Positions 25,758-33,444 of a stretch of 64,000 nucleotides of DNA are shown piece by piece. Origin of the DNA: Bradyrhizobium sp. CCGE-LA001 (GTDB lineage: Bacteria; Pseudomonadota; Alphaproteobacteria; Rhizobiales; Xanthobacteraceae); assembly GCF_000296215.2 (NCBI RefSeq), contig NZ_CP013949.1, positions 1,047,501-1,111,500 on the forward strand. Direction: 5' to 3'. The notes beneath the pieces were generated by a model. The model was given only the letters and a program-made list of their open reading frames with translations. It made no database searches and was not told the origin of the DNA. The translations under genes were made by a program, and so were the position numbers. Every line of letters starts with the position of its first letter. Within the stretch, counting starts at the first letter, position 1.

Positions 25758-25990
25758 TAATCCCTCCCATTGTTGTTGTCGTTGGATCCCCCACCATTTT
25801 CAACTTGGGGCGTCGCTCCTGGCGCATCAAGCTTTTTGATCAGCTCCGCGAACCGATCCGGAACCCCCTGCCGCACGACGTCGTCGTACATGGCGCGGAG
25901 CTGATGCCCGATCCGGGATTGAATCTCCGGAGTGAGCCCTCCCTTGCCGGGGGTCGTGCTTTTGCTGGCTTGAGACTTGAGATCTTTCAT
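25757..25990 (-). CDS. nepR: Anti-sigma factor NepR
   Basis: The 77-residue protein contains the NepR core GLTPEIQSRIGHQLRAMYDD followed by a Pro/Asn-rich tail. In unstressed cells NepR holds EcfG; phosphorylated PhyR removes it. I use the ATG at 25990 (MKDLKSQ), giving the usual short length; the frame is open up to 26074 but would add unrelated residues. The stop codon shares one base with the ecfG start. Confidence 0.92.
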   Translation of the reverse strand: MKDLKSQASKSTTPGKGGLTPEIQSRIGHQLRAMYDDVVRQGVPDRFAELIKKLDAPGATPQVENGGGSNDNNNGRD

Positions 25991-26072
25991 GACCTGTTCC
26001 ACGTTTCCCCGAGTTAAGTGACTGTAAAATCGAGAAGTTTTCTCAACCGGGAGCCGTTCCCTGGATAGGCAC

Positions 26073-26097
26073 AATGCGACGTGAGATAAAAAGTTCC
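26073..26097 (-). promoter_or_regulatory. Candidate EcfG promoter for nepR-ecfG
   Basis: On the minus strand GGAAC (26097-26093), 16 bases and CATT (26076-26073). The -10 part differs at one of four positions from CGTT. It lies about 85 bases before nepR and forms the left arm of an inverted repeat (GTTCCGC / GCGGAAC) shared with the phyR promoter. Confidence 0.45.
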
Positions 26098-26106
26098 GCC
26101 CCGTGC

Positions 26107-26131
26107 GGAACTTTTCTTAGCGTAAAGCGTA
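26107..26131 (+). promoter_or_regulatory. Candidate EcfG promoter for phyR
   Basis: GGAAC (26107-26111), 16 bases and CGTA (26128-26131), 78 bases before the phyR start. One mismatch from the EcfG consensus CGTT. Confidence 0.6.
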
Positions 26132-26208
26132 AACAGCCCAGCAGGGGAACCCGGGCCCCCCGCGTCAAACGCCCTATTGAGGCCGGCCCGAAGATGAATG
26201 GAGTGGGG

Positions 26209-27015
26209 ATGTCCCGTTCACAGCTCGTTGCTGAACACTTGCCATTGTTGCGCCGGTATGCGCGCGCCCTGACGGGCAGCCAGGCCTCCGGTGACGCCTA
26301 TGTCGCAGCCATGTTGGAAGCGATGCTGGGAGATCCGTCGGTGCTTGACGAGAGCCATGGGCCGCGCGCCGGCTTGTTCCGGCTGTTCACCCAGATCTGG
26401 AATTCGGTCTCCGTCAATGACGATGCTGAGGTGACGACCCTGCCGATGCCGCCGGAGCGGCGGCTGTCGAACATCACGCCGCTGCCGCGGCAGGCCTTCC
26501 TGCTGCTCTCGCTCGAGGGGTTCTCCGAGGAGGAAGTCGGTTTCATCCTCGGCACCGACGTCGCGGAGACGCGGCGGCTTGCCGATACCGCCGGACGCGA
26601 GATGGCGGCGGAGATCGCCACCGACGTGCTGATCATCGAGGACGAGACCTTCATTGCCATGGACCTCGAGAGCCTGGTGAAGAATCTCGGCCACAACGTC
26701 GTCGGCGTCGCGCGCACCCATGCCGATGCGGTGGCGCTGGCCAAGAACAAGCGTCCCGGCCTGATCCTTGCCGACATCCAGCTCGCCGACGGCTCGTCGG
26801 GCCTCGACGCCGTCAACGAGTTGCTCCGCACCTTCGAGGTGCCGGTGGTGTTCATCACCGCCTACCCCGAGCGTTTTCTCACCGGCGAGCGCCCCGAGCC
26901 GGCATTCCTGATCTCGAAACCGTTCCAGCCCGCAATGGTTTCGGCGGTCGCGAGCCAGGCCCTGTTCTTCCAGCGCAACTCGCGCAACCGCACGCCGAAG
27001 GCGCCGGCGGCGTAG
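26209..27015 (+). CDS. phyR: Anti-anti-sigma response regulator PhyR
   Basis: A 268-residue protein with an EcfG-like sigma domain (residues 1-130, LRRYARALTGSQ and SLEGFSEEEVGFILGTDVAE) fused to a receiver domain (138-250) with phosphoacceptor D189 and K237. Phosphorylation exposes the sigma-like half, which binds NepR and frees EcfG. The ATG at 26209 has GGAG five bases before and yields the typical MSxSQLVA start; 26194 is an alternative in-frame ATG. The gene is divergent from nepR-ecfG, the usual Bradyrhizobium order. Confidence 0.95.
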   Translation: MSRSQLVAEHLPLLRRYARALTGSQASGDAYVAAMLEAMLGDPSVLDESHGPRAGLFRLFTQIWNSVSVNDDAEVTTLPMPPERRLSNITPLPRQAFLLLSLEGFSEEEVGFILGTDVAETRRLADTAGREMAAEIATDVLIIEDETFIAMDLESLVKNLGHNVVGVARTHADAVALAKNKRPGLILADIQLADGSSGLDAVNELLRTFEVPVVFITAYPERFLTGERPEPAFLISKPFQPAMVSAVASQALFFQRNSRNRTPKAPAA

Positions 27016-27039
27016 CGAAAGGCTGACTTCGAAACGAGG

Positions 27040-27063
27040 ACGGCGCGCTGCAAGGCGCGCCGT
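27040..27063 (+). terminator. Rho-independent terminator of phyR
   Basis: Stem ACGGCGCGC (27040-27048) with GCGCGCCGT (27055-27063), followed by TCTTTGTTTG, 25 bases after the phyR stop. Confidence 0.8.
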
Positions 27064-27083
27064 TCTTTGTTTGCCTAGTCTTT

Positions 27084-27551
27084 TCAGCAGCCTCGGCAGA
27101 TGCTGCGCATCTTGGCATCGATCTTGGCTTGTTCTGCGGCCGACTCTGTCGGCGGCAGGCTGCCCGACCACGGCGGCGTCGTTTTCGCCCTGAAGACGAT
27201 GGGCGCCGTGAGGTGAAGACTGTCCTCCTGAATCTCGGCGGGCGGCTGGGGAAATGGCGCAGCCGCTTCCACCATAGCCAGGGCCGCGGCGTCCAGTTCG
27301 GTGGAGCCCGTGCTTTCGGCCAGTGCGCTCGAAATCAAATTCCCAGTCCGATCGAGAACAAGCAGGACTTTCGCCGTACCGCCTTCGGGAGACGAATTGC
27401 GCGGATAGATCCTCTTGCTGGCCAATCGATTAGAAACTTGCCTCTTCCAAGCATTGATAGAGCTCTCTTGGGTATCTGGGTCCGCAGTCTGCGTATACGC
27501 GGGGAGGGGCACCAGCAATCCGAGAAGCGCGGCGAGCAAGGGCAATTTCAT
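27084..27551 (-). CDS. Small secreted protein with TonB C-terminal-type domain
   Basis: The 155-residue protein has a signal peptide (MKLPLLAALLGLLVPLPAYT) and a TonB_C-like fold: GGTAKVLLVLDRTGNLISSALAESTGSTELDAAAL, ending in PIVFRAK. It has no N-terminal Pro-rich linker or membrane anchor like true TonB, so it is more likely a free periplasmic or envelope protein of the TonB-domain family. Two cysteines are at the very C-terminus (CRGC). It is convergent with phyR and not obviously linked to it. Confidence 0.7.
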   Translation of the reverse strand: MKLPLLAALLGLLVPLPAYTQTADPDTQESSINAWKRQVSNRLASKRIYPRNSSPEGGTAKVLLVLDRTGNLISSALAESTGSTELDAAALAMVEAAAPFPQPPAEIQEDSLHLTAPIVFRAKTTPPWSGSLPPTESAAEQAKIDAKMRSICRGC

Positions 27552-27734
27552 CTGTATCGATGCGGATACTAGTCGCCGTCAGGTTGATTGCAAGTCCAGA
27601 TGCGCGCACCGCGTTTGCGCTTGTGGGCAGTTCAAGGGGCTGCGAAGCACGCTTGACGACGGTTAGATTGCCTCGTTGATATCTCTGGCCGATGACGCTC
27701 ATCGTTGCCTCAAGCCGCCAGGAGATTTCTCACA

Positions 27735-28364
27735 ATGGACCAGCAGATCCTCGATCGCCTCGCCATCCGCGACCTCGTCGAGAATTGGGCGGTGTGGCGT
27801 GATGCCGGGGACTGGGAGCGCTTTGCGACCGTCTGGCACGAAGAGGGCTGGATGTCGGCCACCTGGTTTCAGGGCCCGGCGCGGGATTTCATGCGGGTCA
27901 GCCAGGAGGGCTTTGCCAAGGGCGTGCGCATCCTGCACTTCCTCGGTGGCACCAGCATCGACCTCGAAGGCGTGCGGGCCATCGCCCAGACCAAGATGAC
28001 GATCTCGCAGCGCGCCCTGGTGCACGACGTGCTCTGCGACGTCGTTTGCACCGGGCGCTTCTATGATTTCCTGGAGAAGCGGCAAGACCAATCAGGCATC
28101 GGAAAGTGGGGCATCGTCCGCCGCCAGCCGATCTACGAGAAGGACCGGATCGACCCGGTCGATCCCGCCGCGACGCTTCGGCTCGACCAGAAAGCGCTCG
28201 CAGCGCTCCCGGAAGGCTACCGCCACCTCGCCTATATGCAGGAGCTGATCGGCTACAAGGTCAAGCGCGATATGCCCGGCCTGATCGGCCCCGAGGTCGA
28301 GAAGCTCTATGGCGAGGGGCGGGAGTGGTTGGCGGGGGAGGCCAAATCATCCGACGCAAAGTGA
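27735..28364 (+). CDS. NTF2/SnoaL-like domain protein
   Basis: The 209-residue protein starts DQQILDRLAIRDLVENWAVWRD, the helix-1 signature of SnoaL-type nuclear transport factor 2 proteins, with the WHEEGWM-type metal or catalytic region next. Members bind or isomerise small ring compounds; a bigger C-terminal addition (about residues 140-209) is seen here. RBS AGGAGA lies ahead of ATG 27735. It is the last gene I assign to the core chromosome before the integrase. Confidence 0.72.
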   Translation: MDQQILDRLAIRDLVENWAVWRDAGDWERFATVWHEEGWMSATWFQGPARDFMRVSQEGFAKGVRILHFLGGTSIDLEGVRAIAQTKMTISQRALVHDVLCDVVCTGRFYDFLEKRQDQSGIGKWGIVRRQPIYEKDRIDPVDPAATLRLDQKALAALPEGYRHLAYMQELIGYKVKRDMPGLIGPEVEKLYGEGREWLAGEAKSSDAK

Positions 28365-28568
28365 GGCCCAGACAAAAGTAAGGCGCGACTGGCATCACCC
28401 CGGCTGTGGTGGGCGTTCGGAGGTGTTCGGATCAGTTCAGAGCAGTAAGAAATATGGAAGTTGAATCAACGGCTTAGATCAGCTATAACGTCCCGCATAG
28501 TTCAATCACATTCCGTCCCAAACTGCTCAAATCGGCGATGATGTTAGGGACGTTGTTAGGGACGGTCC
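28365..28568. other. Spacer before the integrase, no gene seen
   Basis: No coding frame or tRNA is visible. Short direct repeats TTAGGGACGTTG / TTAGGGACGG lie just before the integrase start and could be arm-type binding sites; this is only a guess. Confidence 0.4.
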
Positions 28569-29819
28569 ATGGCCAGACAATTGCACAAGCTCTCCGCGCG
28601 AGCGGTTGAGACTATTACCAAGCAAGGCTACCACAGCGACGGCGGCGGGCTCTATCTCTTGGTCGGCACGGAGGGCCGGCGATCATGGGCGTTCATCTAT
28701 CGCCAGAGGGGCACGGGAAGACGCAGGGAGCTTGGACTCGGGACGGCAAAGTCGAAGGACCGAGACGGGCTCACGCTCGCCGACGCCCGCCTTAAGGCCG
28801 AAGAGAGCCGAGCCGCGATCCGTGGCGGCAAGGACCCAGACGCGAACCGCAAGGCCGCAGCGCTCGCGGGAACCACGTTCGGCGAGTTCGCTGACGCATT
28901 TTTGGAATCGATCAAGGCGGGCTTCAAGGGCCGGTTGACGCACGCCGATTGGAAGCGAGACTTGGAAGCGAGGGCGGCGAAGCTCCGGCCTAAGACCCTT
29001 CAGGACATCACAACCGCCGATGTGCTGGAAGTCATCTCGCCCATTTGGCTCACGATCAACAGAACAGCCCGTGAGACGCGTTCCCGGATTGAGCGCGTGT
29101 TAGAAGCGGCTGACTCAAAGGGCCTCCGGACGGGCCGCAATCCGGCCGCTTGGAAGGCACTAAAGCCTTTGCTGCCGAGGCCGAAGAAGTCGAAGCGGCA
29201 CCATAAGGCGGCGCCCTACGCGGACGTGCCGGGTATCGTGCAGGTGCTCCGTACGAAGCACGGCGGTGCCGACACCGCCGTGAACCTTGCGGCGGAGTAC
29301 ATCATCCTAACGGCGGTGCGGACCGGCGAAGCCCGCTTCATGCGGAAGCGCGAAGTTAATTTCAAGGACGCGTTGTGGACCATCCCCGCCGAGCGGATGA
29401 AAACGGAAGACCATCCGGAGGGCAGGCCGCATGAAGTGCCGTTGTGCGCTCGCGCCGTCGGGATCCTGCGCGCAGCGATGCCCAAGGATCTGGACCCGAG
29501 CGCCTACGTGTTCGCCGGGCAGTGGTCCCACGACCACAGCAAGCCGCTAGGCATGAACGCCGTTCTGCACGCGCTTCAGAAAATCTACCCGGCGATGACG
29601 ACGCACGGTTGCCGGTCCAGCTTCCGGGATTGGTGCGGCGACGAAACCCACGTACCGCGGGAAATCGCAGAGATGGCCCTAGCGCACAAGGTGGGCGACG
29701 AAGTAGAGCAAGCCTATCGGCGCGGCACTGCATTGAAGAAGCGGCGCGAGCTAATGGAAGCGTGGGGCCGCTACGTCGAAGGCGAGTCCAGCGTCGTGAA
29801 ACTTGCTGCGGTCAGTTGA
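28569..29819 (+). CDS. Tyrosine site-specific integrase (P4-like, DUF4102 N-terminus)
   Basis: The 416-residue recombinase has the N-terminal arm-binding domain seen in island integrases (GGLYLLV, SWAFIYR, residues 1-95) and a catalytic domain with the complete set: R251 in AVRTGEA, H346xxR349 in THGCRSSFRD, H373 in LAHK and nucleophile Y383. Enzymes of this class integrate mobile islands at the 3' ends of tRNA genes. Three tRNA 3'-end fragments lie within 410 bp of its stop codon, in keeping with that use. It marks the left border of the accessory region, although the matching right att site is not visible in the window. Confidence 0.93.
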   Translation: MARQLHKLSARAVETITKQGYHSDGGGLYLLVGTEGRRSWAFIYRQRGTGRRRELGLGTAKSKDRDGLTLADARLKAEESRAAIRGGKDPDANRKAAALAGTTFGEFADAFLESIKAGFKGRLTHADWKRDLEARAAKLRPKTLQDITTADVLEVISPIWLTINRTARETRSRIERVLEAADSKGLRTGRNPAAWKALKPLLPRPKKSKRHHKAAPYADVPGIVQVLRTKHGGADTAVNLAAEYIILTAVRTGEARFMRKREVNFKDALWTIPAERMKTEDHPEGRPHEVPLCARAVGILRAAMPKDLDPSAYVFAGQWSHDHSKPLGMNAVLHALQKIYPAMTTHGCRSSFRDWCGDETHVPREIAEMALAHKVGDEVEQAYRRGTALKKRRELMEAWGRYVEGESSVVKLAAVS

Positions 29820-29846
29820 AGTCGGGATGATGGCCGATTGGCTTCG

Positions 29847-29896
29847 TCAAACTACGAATCTGAGGGTCGGACGTTCGAATCGTTCCGGGCGCGCCA
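29847..29896 (+). pseudogene. 3'-half remnant of a tRNA-Arg (anticodon ACG) gene
   Basis: CTACGAA matches the anticodon loop of tRNA-Arg(ACG). It is followed by a 5-base variable loop, a T-arm GGACGTTCGAATCGTTC with one G-U pair, the acceptor strand CGGGCGCG and an encoded CCA ending at 29896. The D-arm and 5' acceptor strand are absent, and the anticodon stem is mispaired. It is therefore an attachment-site remnant and not a working tRNA. Confidence 0.65.
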
Positions 29897-29990
29897 GCAC
29901 TTAGCGGCTTCTCCCGTGAAAAAATACGAGTGCTTTACGGATTTGCAAGGAAGCGGCACTTGGCTCCGTTGACTGGTCGGCTGCGCCGCT

Positions 29991-30041
29991 CCTCAGCTCA
30001 TAACCTGAAGGTCATAGGTCCAAATCCTATCCCCGCAACCA
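29991..30041 (+). pseudogene. 3'-half remnant of an initiator tRNA-fMet gene
   Basis: TCAGCTCATAACCTGA reproduces the tRNA-fMet anticodon stem-loop (CAT) with one G lost in the stem, followed by AGGTC, the T-arm ATAGGTCCAAATCCTAT and CCCCGCAACCA. The 5' half does not match fMet. Like its neighbours it looks like a captured att sequence. A hairpin terminator follows at 30071. Confidence 0.7.
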
Positions 30042-30070
30042 AATAAGTCGCTGTCTTGCCGCGAAAACTC

Positions 30071-30092
30071 AAGCCGCTTTGGTGAGCGGCTT
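30071..30092 (+). terminator. Rho-independent terminator after the tRNA-fMet remnant
   Basis: Stem AAGCCGCT (30071-30078) pairs with AGCGGCTT (30085-30092) and is followed by TTTGTTTG. It looks like a genuine tRNA-gene terminator that travelled with the remnant. Confidence 0.7.
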
Positions 30093-30197
30093 TTTGTTTG
30101 TCGGGAATCGCCACCGAGTCGCCACGCTGAGATCTGCGACTGCCGCGAGCAGGCATCGCTTTTGATCGGTGCACCTGAATGCGCTCAGTGCCGTGTC

Positions 30198-30225
30198 GCG
30201 AGTTCGAATCCCTCTCGCTCCGCCA
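30198..30225 (+). pseudogene. 3'-end remnant of a tRNA-Ser gene
   Basis: TTCGAATCCCTCTCGCTCCGCCA (given here as 30203-30225) matches the T-loop, 3' T-stem, acceptor strand and CCA of alphaproteobacterial tRNA-Ser genes. Only the 3' ~25 bases are kept. Confidence 0.6.
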
Positions 30226-30614
30226 GCTCCTCTCGCGAACCCCCTCTCCACTTTTATCTTAGGGCTTTTTGCCCTAGTTTTTCGCGCTATTTGCCGACGA
30301 ACCGTACTGAGCGAATCAGTTGTGCGCCTGGAGCCTTCTCCAATGCCCCTGACTTCTCCGGACCTCTGTACTTTCTGGGCAGGCAACGGACCATAAGACT
30401 CATTGAAACTTCAGGAGTTTCACTCTTCGTAAAACAGAAGAGTGCGTTTCTCGCTCGGCTGCCAAGATTGTCAAAAATTCAGTCGTCCGATTAGGATGTT
30501 GACAACGTCCGTTTCGGAATCTCAGGGATTCCTCCGCAGCATGACTTGCGAGGCTATTGCCTTCCCGCGGCGGTTGCGGAATCGTTAGCCCACCGCTCGG
30601 ATCGATGGATTCGC

Positions 30615-31412
30615 ATGTCAGATGAACTTAGCCCGATAAAGCTCAAAGACTTCTTGGCAGCGCTAAACGTGCCGGACCTCGAGCAATTACCTCTCGTACA
30701 CACCACCGAGAGTTCGCGCATCTTCAGCATTCTTAATCAGGCCAAGCTGAAGGCAACGCCTTGCAACGTGTTTAGAGGTGAGAACCTTTGTTACTTCTTC
30801 GTAGGTCGTCCTGCATACAAGTTTCAGCTGAGCGAACCCAACCCATACTACTGGCAACTGCCGATGGTGTTTGTGGTCAAGTTCCACGACGCCTTAAAGT
30901 CAAAACGGATTCTTCCATTCGACAGCGGCGCGTTCAAGAGTTCTCGGCTGCCGTCCCATATCTTAGGCTTCGACATTGCAGATTTTGATCTCGCCCCCGA
31001 TACCTCCCTGGTCACTAGATTGATCTCCACGTTCTACGGGTCCAACGCCAACTACTTCAAGGCCATGGGCATGAAGCCAGAAGCGCTTGAGGAGCGCCAC
31101 GTTCTGTCTCCGATGCATCTACAAATTTTGTCTCTCGCGCAACTGTACTCTCAGCCGCGCACGTTAGATAGCGACGACAGGAAATCGACCATTGAGCTGC
31201 AAATTGAAGGTGATGTGGAGATTGGCGACGGTCACCTCCTCGGCATAATCCTCCCGGATGACTTTAGGCGCTCTGCAGAGATAGTCGCCAAATTGAACTC
31301 GTTCGGATGCCAGATCGAGTACTATCCTTTCTATCCACTGCGTAGTGATCATTTTTACTATGCGATTTACGATGGGGTTGCGAGGGTCCTCAAGAATAAT
31401 GGATACGGCTAG
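30615..31412 (+). CDS. Unknown protein, first gene of a three-gene accessory operon
   Basis: The protein is 265 residues from ATG 30615; a start at 30546 would add 23 residues. I do not recognise the family. It has an N-terminal LVHTTESSRIFSIL segment followed by YFFVGRPAYK and FDSGAFKSS. The HxT plus following IL spacing recalls the first motif of ADP-ribosyltransferase-like (Tpt1/DarT) folds, but this is only a resemblance by eye. Base composition is clearly AT-richer than the flanking core. Its TAG stop overlaps the GTG start of the next gene by one base, so the two are co-translated. Confidence 0.65.
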   Translation: MSDELSPIKLKDFLAALNVPDLEQLPLVHTTESSRIFSILNQAKLKATPCNVFRGENLCYFFVGRPAYKFQLSEPNPYYWQLPMVFVVKFHDALKSKRILPFDSGAFKSSRLPSHILGFDIADFDLAPDTSLVTRLISTFYGSNANYFKAMGMKPEALEERHVLSPMHLQILSLAQLYSQPRTLDSDDRKSTIELQIEGDVEIGDGHLLGIILPDDFRRSAEIVAKLNSFGCQIEYYPFYPLRSDHFYYAIYDGVARVLKNNGYG

Positions 31413-32674
31413 TGCGTATCTCTTCCGCAAAAATGTTGGGAGCCGTGCGATTAACTGAGGCTGAGGATGGGATTGGCATCGCGCTGTTTGGATTCAGCGA
31501 CAGCAATGAGACTTATGTCGCGGAAACAGACTATGATCTTCGGATAACGAATTTCGCTCCGATCAGGCCGGATGAATACCCGATTGACTACTCAATCACA
31601 AAGGAGGCGCGAGGTGCCGCCGTCCATATTGGCGATCCTTGTCCGATACCGTACTGGATTGGCAATGAGCCGGGCCTTGTCCATGGGGACATATCGATAC
31701 AAGAGTTCGAGGAGCGATTTGGAGATGCTCTGAGGGATGACGGCGTCATAACGGACCTGCGAGAAATAATTGGCAGAAGTCGAACGCAATTTTACCAGAA
31801 AGAGCGGCAGCTAGATGCTCAACGGCAGGTCCTTAAAGACTTCGAGGACATCTTTGACGAATACCCCGTTCATTCTCGCTACTGGGTGTCTCGCTTCAAG
31901 GCCGCCGTTTTAAATGCGATTCAGTCGGATGACAGCGAGCAGGCGCGGTCGCGATTGCGCGGCCGGATACTCGAATGGGTCAAGCAATTCCGACACAAGA
32001 CAAACCTGCGCTTGCTTAGCTCTGCCCTTTCCAGCGCCCAACCACACGTGCTGACTTTACTGGAAGTTAAGCTCGTCCTTTTCGACTACTTGGCTCAGCG
32101 ATTTTCTTCTCGTGATGTCACCTCATTGCGCCGACCGGACGTGCGCGAAGTGATCAATCAGTACTTTCCCATGGGTCTTTACGGCTTCATTACCTTAGAC
32201 AAGCCTGAAATCCTCCAGGTGCTCGGGGGGTCAGGCGCTGAATTCGCTTATGATGCTCTTTGGAGCGGTAGTCGCATCAATTTAGTGAGCCAACTACTCC
32301 GAATGTTTCCTGAAAGTGAGAATGGAGATTTCCACGACGTGATCGTAGCTAGCTCTGTGATCTTTGGATCATCTGAACTGCCAGACGAGGTCTTCGAGCG
32401 GGTGCATGACGCCTACAGCAGGAAGCTGTTCGACCTTGAGCAGAACATCAATTACGCTTACCGACTTATTTTTCGCGACAAGCTGTTAGCTGATCAGTGG
32501 GCGGAAACCGCAAAAGAGCTTCTGCTCGGGATTGAGGAGGTAAACGGACTATTGAGGTTAAGAGAGGGCGCCTACCGATTAAGCGGGAAAATTCCCGTCG
32601 ATGAACGTCCGATTGCCTCCAAAGTTGTGGAAGAACTGAGGGCCTACACAGCAACGCGGACCTCCGCACGATGA
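31412..32674 (+). CDS. Unknown 420-residue protein, second gene of the accessory operon
   Basis: The GTG at 31412 overlaps the previous stop (TAGTG); an ATG at 31433 is an alternative. The first ~90 residues are beta-rich (GIGIALFGFSDSNETYVAETD), the remainder is helical with a long charged helix around RSRTQFYQKERQLDAQRQV. There is no signal peptide, membrane helix or known catalytic motif. The tight coupling to the first gene suggests a two-component toxin/effector and partner arrangement, or subunits of one complex. Confidence 0.65.
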   Translation: MRISSAKMLGAVRLTEAEDGIGIALFGFSDSNETYVAETDYDLRITNFAPIRPDEYPIDYSITKEARGAAVHIGDPCPIPYWIGNEPGLVHGDISIQEFEERFGDALRDDGVITDLREIIGRSRTQFYQKERQLDAQRQVLKDFEDIFDEYPVHSRYWVSRFKAAVLNAIQSDDSEQARSRLRGRILEWVKQFRHKTNLRLLSSALSSAQPHVLTLLEVKLVLFDYLAQRFSSRDVTSLRRPDVREVINQYFPMGLYGFITLDKPEILQVLGGSGAEFAYDALWSGSRINLVSQLLRMFPESENGDFHDVIVASSVIFGSSELPDEVFERVHDAYSRKLFDLEQNINYAYRLIFRDKLLADQWAETAKELLLGIEEVNGLLRLREGAYRLSGKIPVDERPIASKVVEELRAYTATRTSAR

Positions 32675-32702
32675 GTAAAGCTCTGGTTGGCGGGGAATTT
32701 GA

Positions 32703-33344
32703 ATGCTCGAATTTCTGAAGTCTGACATCGGTAAGGTGGCGCTGGGGGGAGCCATTGCCGTAGCTGGCCAACTTACCGCCACGTTAATAGGGTGGCTAAA
32801 AGAGGCGCGCCTCGCTGCGACCAAGAAACGCAAGGATGCGGAGTATCTCGCAATGCGTCTCGTGCTCGTATTGGATACTCTCGTAGGCGCTTGTTACAAC
32901 GCAGTCCATGACCCGCTTACCGAGGATAATCAGGGCATCCTCGAAAACACGGTGCTCGACCCGACGCTCACGCTTCCTCTAGATGGCGACTACAAAGCGC
33001 TCCCGCGAAGCCTAATGTACGAATTGCTTTCCATGCCGAATAAGCTAGATGGCATCAACGAGGGGCTTTCCGCCACGGCAAACATTTCAGGGCCTCCCGA
33101 CCACCAAGAATATTATGAGTACCGGGAGGAGCACTGGTCGAAACTCGGTCTCAAAGCGCTCGGACTGATCGACGCGTTGTGCCACCAATACAAAATTCCG
33201 CCGCCGGAGCGACCTCCGCATTACACACCCAGGGAATCATTCCGTGAAGTGGTAGCAAAAATACAAGAGGCCAAGCGGGAGCGCAACGAGCGCAACAACG
33301 CCACTATCGCAAAGTTGAGCGCAGCGGCGACGCTGCCGACCTGA
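32703..33344 (+). CDS. Unknown 213-residue protein with N-terminal hydrophobic segment, third gene of the operon
   Basis: The start at ATG 32703 is 28 bases after the second gene. Residues 11-32 (VALGGAIAVAGQLTATLIGWL) can span the membrane once; the rest is soluble, ending in a charged helix EVVAKIQEAKRERNERNN. A membrane-anchored third gene after two cytosolic ones is a layout seen in several anti-phage systems, which is why I treat the operon as a candidate; there is no family evidence. It converges with the radical SAM gene. Confidence 0.6.
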   Translation: MLEFLKSDIGKVALGGAIAVAGQLTATLIGWLKEARLAATKKRKDAEYLAMRLVLVLDTLVGACYNAVHDPLTEDNQGILENTVLDPTLTLPLDGDYKALPRSLMYELLSMPNKLDGINEGLSATANISGPPDHQEYYEYREEHWSKLGLKALGLIDALCHQYKIPPPERPPHYTPRESFREVVAKIQEAKRERNERNNATIAKLSAAATLPT

Positions 33345-33444
33345 CATGCTCGCATCGCCTTTCTATTCATTGTCGAGTTGCTCTCTTGCTCTTCGTCGTA
33401 TCGTCGACGACGAGATGGGCTCGAGGCAATCCGACGTCTGCCAG

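Noticed and set aside
29820..30230. Functional tRNA genes
   Set aside because: All three lack 5' halves or have broken stems, so cloverleaves cannot form.
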